Positions 60,397 to 62,562 of a stretch of 62,562 nt of DNA are shown here, piece by piece. Position 1 is the stretch's first letter. Each line of letters begins with the position of its first letter. Below the pieces are notes generated by a model, which saw only the letters and a list, made by a program, of their open reading frames with translations, did no database searches and was not told the DNA's origin. The DNA comes from UBA652 sp964598235. Its GTDB lineage: Bacteria; Pseudomonadota; Gammaproteobacteria; Nitrosococcales; Methylophagaceae. The stretch lies in NCBI GenBank assembly GCA_964598235.1, contig CAZRAY010000005.1:1-62562 (forward strand). The letters are read 5' to 3'. The translations under genes were made by a program, and so were the position numbers.

Positions 60397-61288
60397 GCTA
60401 GAAAGCCATTATTTACAGCTGTTTTTAGATTCGCTTTGGCTAGAATCAGGCTTGAGTGATAATACTATCTCAGCTTATCGACGCGATTTGATGGGTTTTA
60501 CGCAATGGTTAAATGCGGAGTCTGGGCGCGATCTCTCTGCTGCCACCCGCGAGGATATATTAGCTTATCAAGTCAAGCGAATGGCAACAGGGCATAAAGT
60601 CAGCAGCGATGCCCGTTTATTATCGAGTTTGCGTCGGTTTTATCGTTACCTATGTCGAGAAGAGGTGCGAGAATCTGATCCTACCGCCGAAATCGCATTG
60701 CCCAAACAGCGTAAAGAAATCCCAGATACTTTAACCGAAGCTGATGTCGATAATTTATTAATGCAACCGAATGAAATGGAGATGCTCGGCTTGCGAGATC
60801 GCACCATGCTGGAAGTGCTTTACGCAACCGGCCTGCGGGTCTCGGAATTAGTATCGTTAACCTTAGAACAGGTTAATCCTCGGCAAGGGTTAGTGCGGCT
60901 AGTGGGTAAAGGCAATAAAGAACGATTAGTGCCCTTAGGGGAAGAAGCGTTGGATTGGATCCAACGGTATATGCTCGAATCTCGCCCTGAATTATTAAAG
61001 GGGTTTGTGAGCGAGGATTTATTCCCCACGCGTCGTGGTAAAGCCATGACCCGCCAAGCCTTTTGGTATCTTATCAAGCGCTATGCCCAACAAGCAGGCA
61101 TCGAAAAGCATTTATCGCCGCATACGTTGCGGCATGCCTTTGCAACGCATTTAATTAACCATGGCGCTGATTTACGCGTTGTGCAATTATTATTAGGGCA
61201 TTCAGATTTATCCACCACCCAAATTTATACCCATGTGGCGAAGGCGCGCTTAAAATCATTACATGCTCAGCATCATCCACGAGGATAA
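60383..61288 (+). CDS. xerD: Site-specific tyrosine recombinase XerD
   Basis: Resolves chromosome dimers at dif with XerC under FtsK control. 301 aa. N-terminal SAM-like core-binding domain (ESHYLQLFLDSLWLESGLSDNTISAYRRDL) and catalytic residues Arg152, Lys176, His247, Arg250, His273 and Tyr282 all present. XerD rather than XerC is supported by nearby dsbC, as in E. coli xerD-dsbC, and by the length. It is a housekeeping recombinase, not evidence for an integrated element. Confidence 0.94.
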   Translation: MNSNKLESHYLQLFLDSLWLESGLSDNTISAYRRDLMGFTQWLNAESGRDLSAATREDILAYQVKRMATGHKVSSDARLLSSLRRFYRYLCREEVRESDPTAEIALPKQRKEIPDTLTEADVDNLLMQPNEMEMLGLRDRTMLEVLYATGLRVSELVSLTLEQVNPRQGLVRLVGKGNKERLVPLGEEALDWIQRYMLESRPELLKGFVSEDLFPTRRGKAMTRQAFWYLIKRYAQQAGIEKHLSPHTLRHAFATHLINHGADLRVVQLLLGHSDLSTTQIYTHVAKARLKSLHAQHHPRG

Positions 61289-61327
61289 GGTAAAATTACG
61301 CGTTAATACGTTTCTAGGAGAAATCTA

Positions 61328-61810
61328 ATGCCTGCTTTTGATATTGTGTCTGAAGTTGATAAACATGAACTAACCAATGCCGTTGATCAAGTGAACCGTG
61401 AGATTACCACCCGTTTTGATTTAAAGGGAACTGGCGCTAAGGTTGAGCAGTCTGATAAAACGATAACGCTATTTGCGGAGAGCGAATTTCACCTTGACCA
61501 GATATTAGATATTCTTCGGATGAAGATGGCCAAGCGTGGGCTTGATGTGAAATGCATTGAAGTGAAAGATGCGATTGGTGATGGCAAGATGGTCAAACAA
61601 ACCATTGTTACGCGCGAAGGTATTGATCGTGATTTAGCGAAGAAGATTGTTACCTTAATTAAAAATAGCAAAATAAAAGTACAAACTGCTATCCAAGGTG
61701 AGAATATGCGGGTAACGGGCAAGAAGCGCGATGATTTACAGCAAGTGATGGCGCTTTTACGAAGTGAAGATTTAGAAATGGCATTGCAATTTAACAATTT
61801 CAGAGATTAG
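61328..61810 (+). CDS. yajQ: YajQ-family nucleotide/nucleic-acid-binding protein
   Basis: 160 aa: MPAFDIVSEVDKHELTNAVDQVNREITTRFDLKGTGAKVE, then AKRGLDVKCIEVKDA and MRVTGKKRDDLQQVMALLR. YajQ (DUF520) proteins bind nucleic acid, and in Xanthomonas a homologue binds c-di-GMP and co-regulates virulence. That link is of interest given the RpfG phosphodiesterase in this window, but it is family knowledge only. RBS AGGAG. dsbC follows after 7 bp. Confidence 0.95.
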   Translation: MPAFDIVSEVDKHELTNAVDQVNREITTRFDLKGTGAKVEQSDKTITLFAESEFHLDQILDILRMKMAKRGLDVKCIEVKDAIGDGKMVKQTIVTREGIDRDLAKKIVTLIKNSKIKVQTAIQGENMRVTGKKRDDLQQVMALLRSEDLEMALQFNNFRD

Positions 61811-61817
61811 GGGAAAA

Positions 61818-62540
61818 ATGAAAAAACATATAATGACAGGATTGATGATCGCGATATTCGCTGGCTTCGGCATGGCGCAAGCAGCCGATCCAACAGCGGA
61901 ACTACAAACCAAGCTAGATAGCTTAATGCCCGATTCGGGGATTACCCTTGAAGGCGCGAAACTATTAGATAACACCGGGCTATATGAAGTGTTGATGAAT
62001 GGCGAAGTGGTGTATGTTTCAGCGGATGCACGCTATGTGTTTCAGGGTGATGTGATTTCAGTGACTTCGAGAGAGAATCTAACGGATGCACGCCGCATGG
62101 GCGTGAGTAAAACCGCATTAGACGCCGTTGATGAAAAAGATTTTATTATTTATGAGCCAAAGAAAACCGAATATACCGTTACCGTGTTCACCGATATTGA
62201 TTGTGGCTATTGCCGTAAGCTTCATCAACAAATTGCAGAATATCAAGATCTCGGTATTCGTATTCGCTATGCGGCTTACCCGCGTTCAGGTGTGGGGGGC
62301 GATTCTTATAATAAATATGTCAGTGTGTGGTGTTCTGACGATAGAAAACAAGCGCTCACTGATTCTAAAAATGGCGCTGTGCTGGCTGAAGGAACGTGCG
62401 ATTCACCCATAAAAGACCAATATGAATTAGGTCAACGTATTGGTGTGAATGGCACGCCTGCCATCTTCCTAGAAAATGGTAAATTAGTCCCTGGTTATGT
62501 GCCACCTGCCCAATTAAAACAACTGTTGGATGCGGGCTAA
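61818..62540 (+). CDS. dsbC: Thiol:disulfide interchange protein DsbC
   Basis: Periplasmic disulfide isomerase. 240 aa with signal peptide (MTGLMIAIFAGFGMAQA-A), N-terminal dimerisation domain (about 25-85), linker, and thioredoxin-fold domain with active site C129-G-Y-C132 (DIDCGYCRKLH), the second Cys pair (VWCSDD, GTCDSP) and the cis-Pro loop GVNGTPAIFLENG. CGYC is the DsbC motif, as opposed to CPHC of DsbA. Complete, 22 bp before the window end. Confidence 0.96.
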   Translation: MKKHIMTGLMIAIFAGFGMAQAADPTAELQTKLDSLMPDSGITLEGAKLLDNTGLYEVLMNGEVVYVSADARYVFQGDVISVTSRENLTDARRMGVSKTALDAVDEKDFIIYEPKKTEYTVTVFTDIDCGYCRKLHQQIAEYQDLGIRIRYAAYPRSGVGGDSYNKYVSVWCSDDRKQALTDSKNGAVLAEGTCDSPIKDQYELGQRIGVNGTPAIFLENGKLVPGYVPPAQLKQLLDAG

Positions 62541-62562
62541 GATTTGAAGTTCTTGCGCTTCC

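Noticed and set aside
60383..61288. Tyrosine recombinase as a sign of an integrated element
   Set aside because: Its length, residues and dsbC neighbour identify housekeeping XerD; no phage or integron genes or attachment repeats surround it.

Overview
This is a chromosomal window from a draft gammaproteobacterial genome. The assignment rests on gene content and order: asmA-mutY-yggX, thrS-infC-rpmI-rplT-pheST-ihfA-merR, nadB/rpoE-rseA-rseB-rseC-degP, lepA-lepB-DUF4845-rnc-era-recO-pdxJ-acpS-cysM, rpe-gph-trpE, cmoAB and rpsP-rimM-trmD-rplS are all gammaproteobacterial arrangements, several closest to Pseudomonas-type order. The DNA looks moderately AT-rich, and the mix suggests a free-living aquatic lineage such as the Methylophaga/Piscirickettsiaceae group. 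That last step is a guess; nothing here proves the genus. Four runs of exactly 100 N (5099, 6916, 15082, 56219) are scaffold gaps. Three of them cut real genes (corB-like, ypjD plus ffh, thrS).

Layout. 1-5004 (mostly minus): a truncated unknown exported protein, a CspA-type cold-shock protein, yggX, mutY and a large AsmA protein with internal repeats. 5042-9732: corB-like and ypjD (minus), ffh (plus), and a YdgA/DUF945 protein (minus). 9828-13497: tRNA-Val, uvrB, an aspartate aminotransferase and tRNA-Asn. 13559-21643: aqpZ, then the thrS/infC/ribosomal/pheST/ihfA block. 21710-25295: tRNA-Pro, an isolated polysaccharide dehydratase, ygfZ and ygfX. 25273-31085: nadB and the complete sigma-E envelope-stress operon ending in degP. 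31188-38613: the lepA-to-cysM block. 38617-44021: a YdbH-like envelope protein with a YdbL-type lipoprotein, rlmD and pyrC. 44380-48962: a complete DSF quorum-sensing cluster (rpfG, rpfC, and convergent rpfF). 49282-52158: trpE, gph, rpe. 52320-56124: a spermidine-synthase-like protein, an L,D-transpeptidase, tsaB, cmoA, cmoB. 56408-57394: an exported Asp/Asn/His-rich probable calcium-binding protein. 57647-62540: rpsP-rimM-trmD-rplS, ogt, xerD, yajQ, dsbC.

The genes are mostly housekeeping: translation (ribosomal proteins, synthetases, IF3, LepA, tRNA and rRNA modification), DNA repair (MutY, UvrB, Ogt, RecO), protein export and envelope quality control (Ffh, LepB, sigma-E/RseABC/DegP, DsbC) and lipid or envelope maintenance (AsmA, YdbH/YdbL). 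The most distinctive content is the DSF signalling cluster, where the synthase RpfF makes a diffusible fatty-acid signal that the hybrid kinase RpfC and the c-di-GMP phosphodiesterase RpfG should read.

Outside genes, three copies of a roughly 100-130 bp imperfect palindrome (near 11991, 35720 and 58507) appear to belong to one intergenic repeat family; one copy abuts the start of trmD. IF3 appears to start at an ATC codon, and ogt is preceded by a small ORF with a strong hairpin inside it. I found no insertion sequences, prophage genes or CRISPR arrays.
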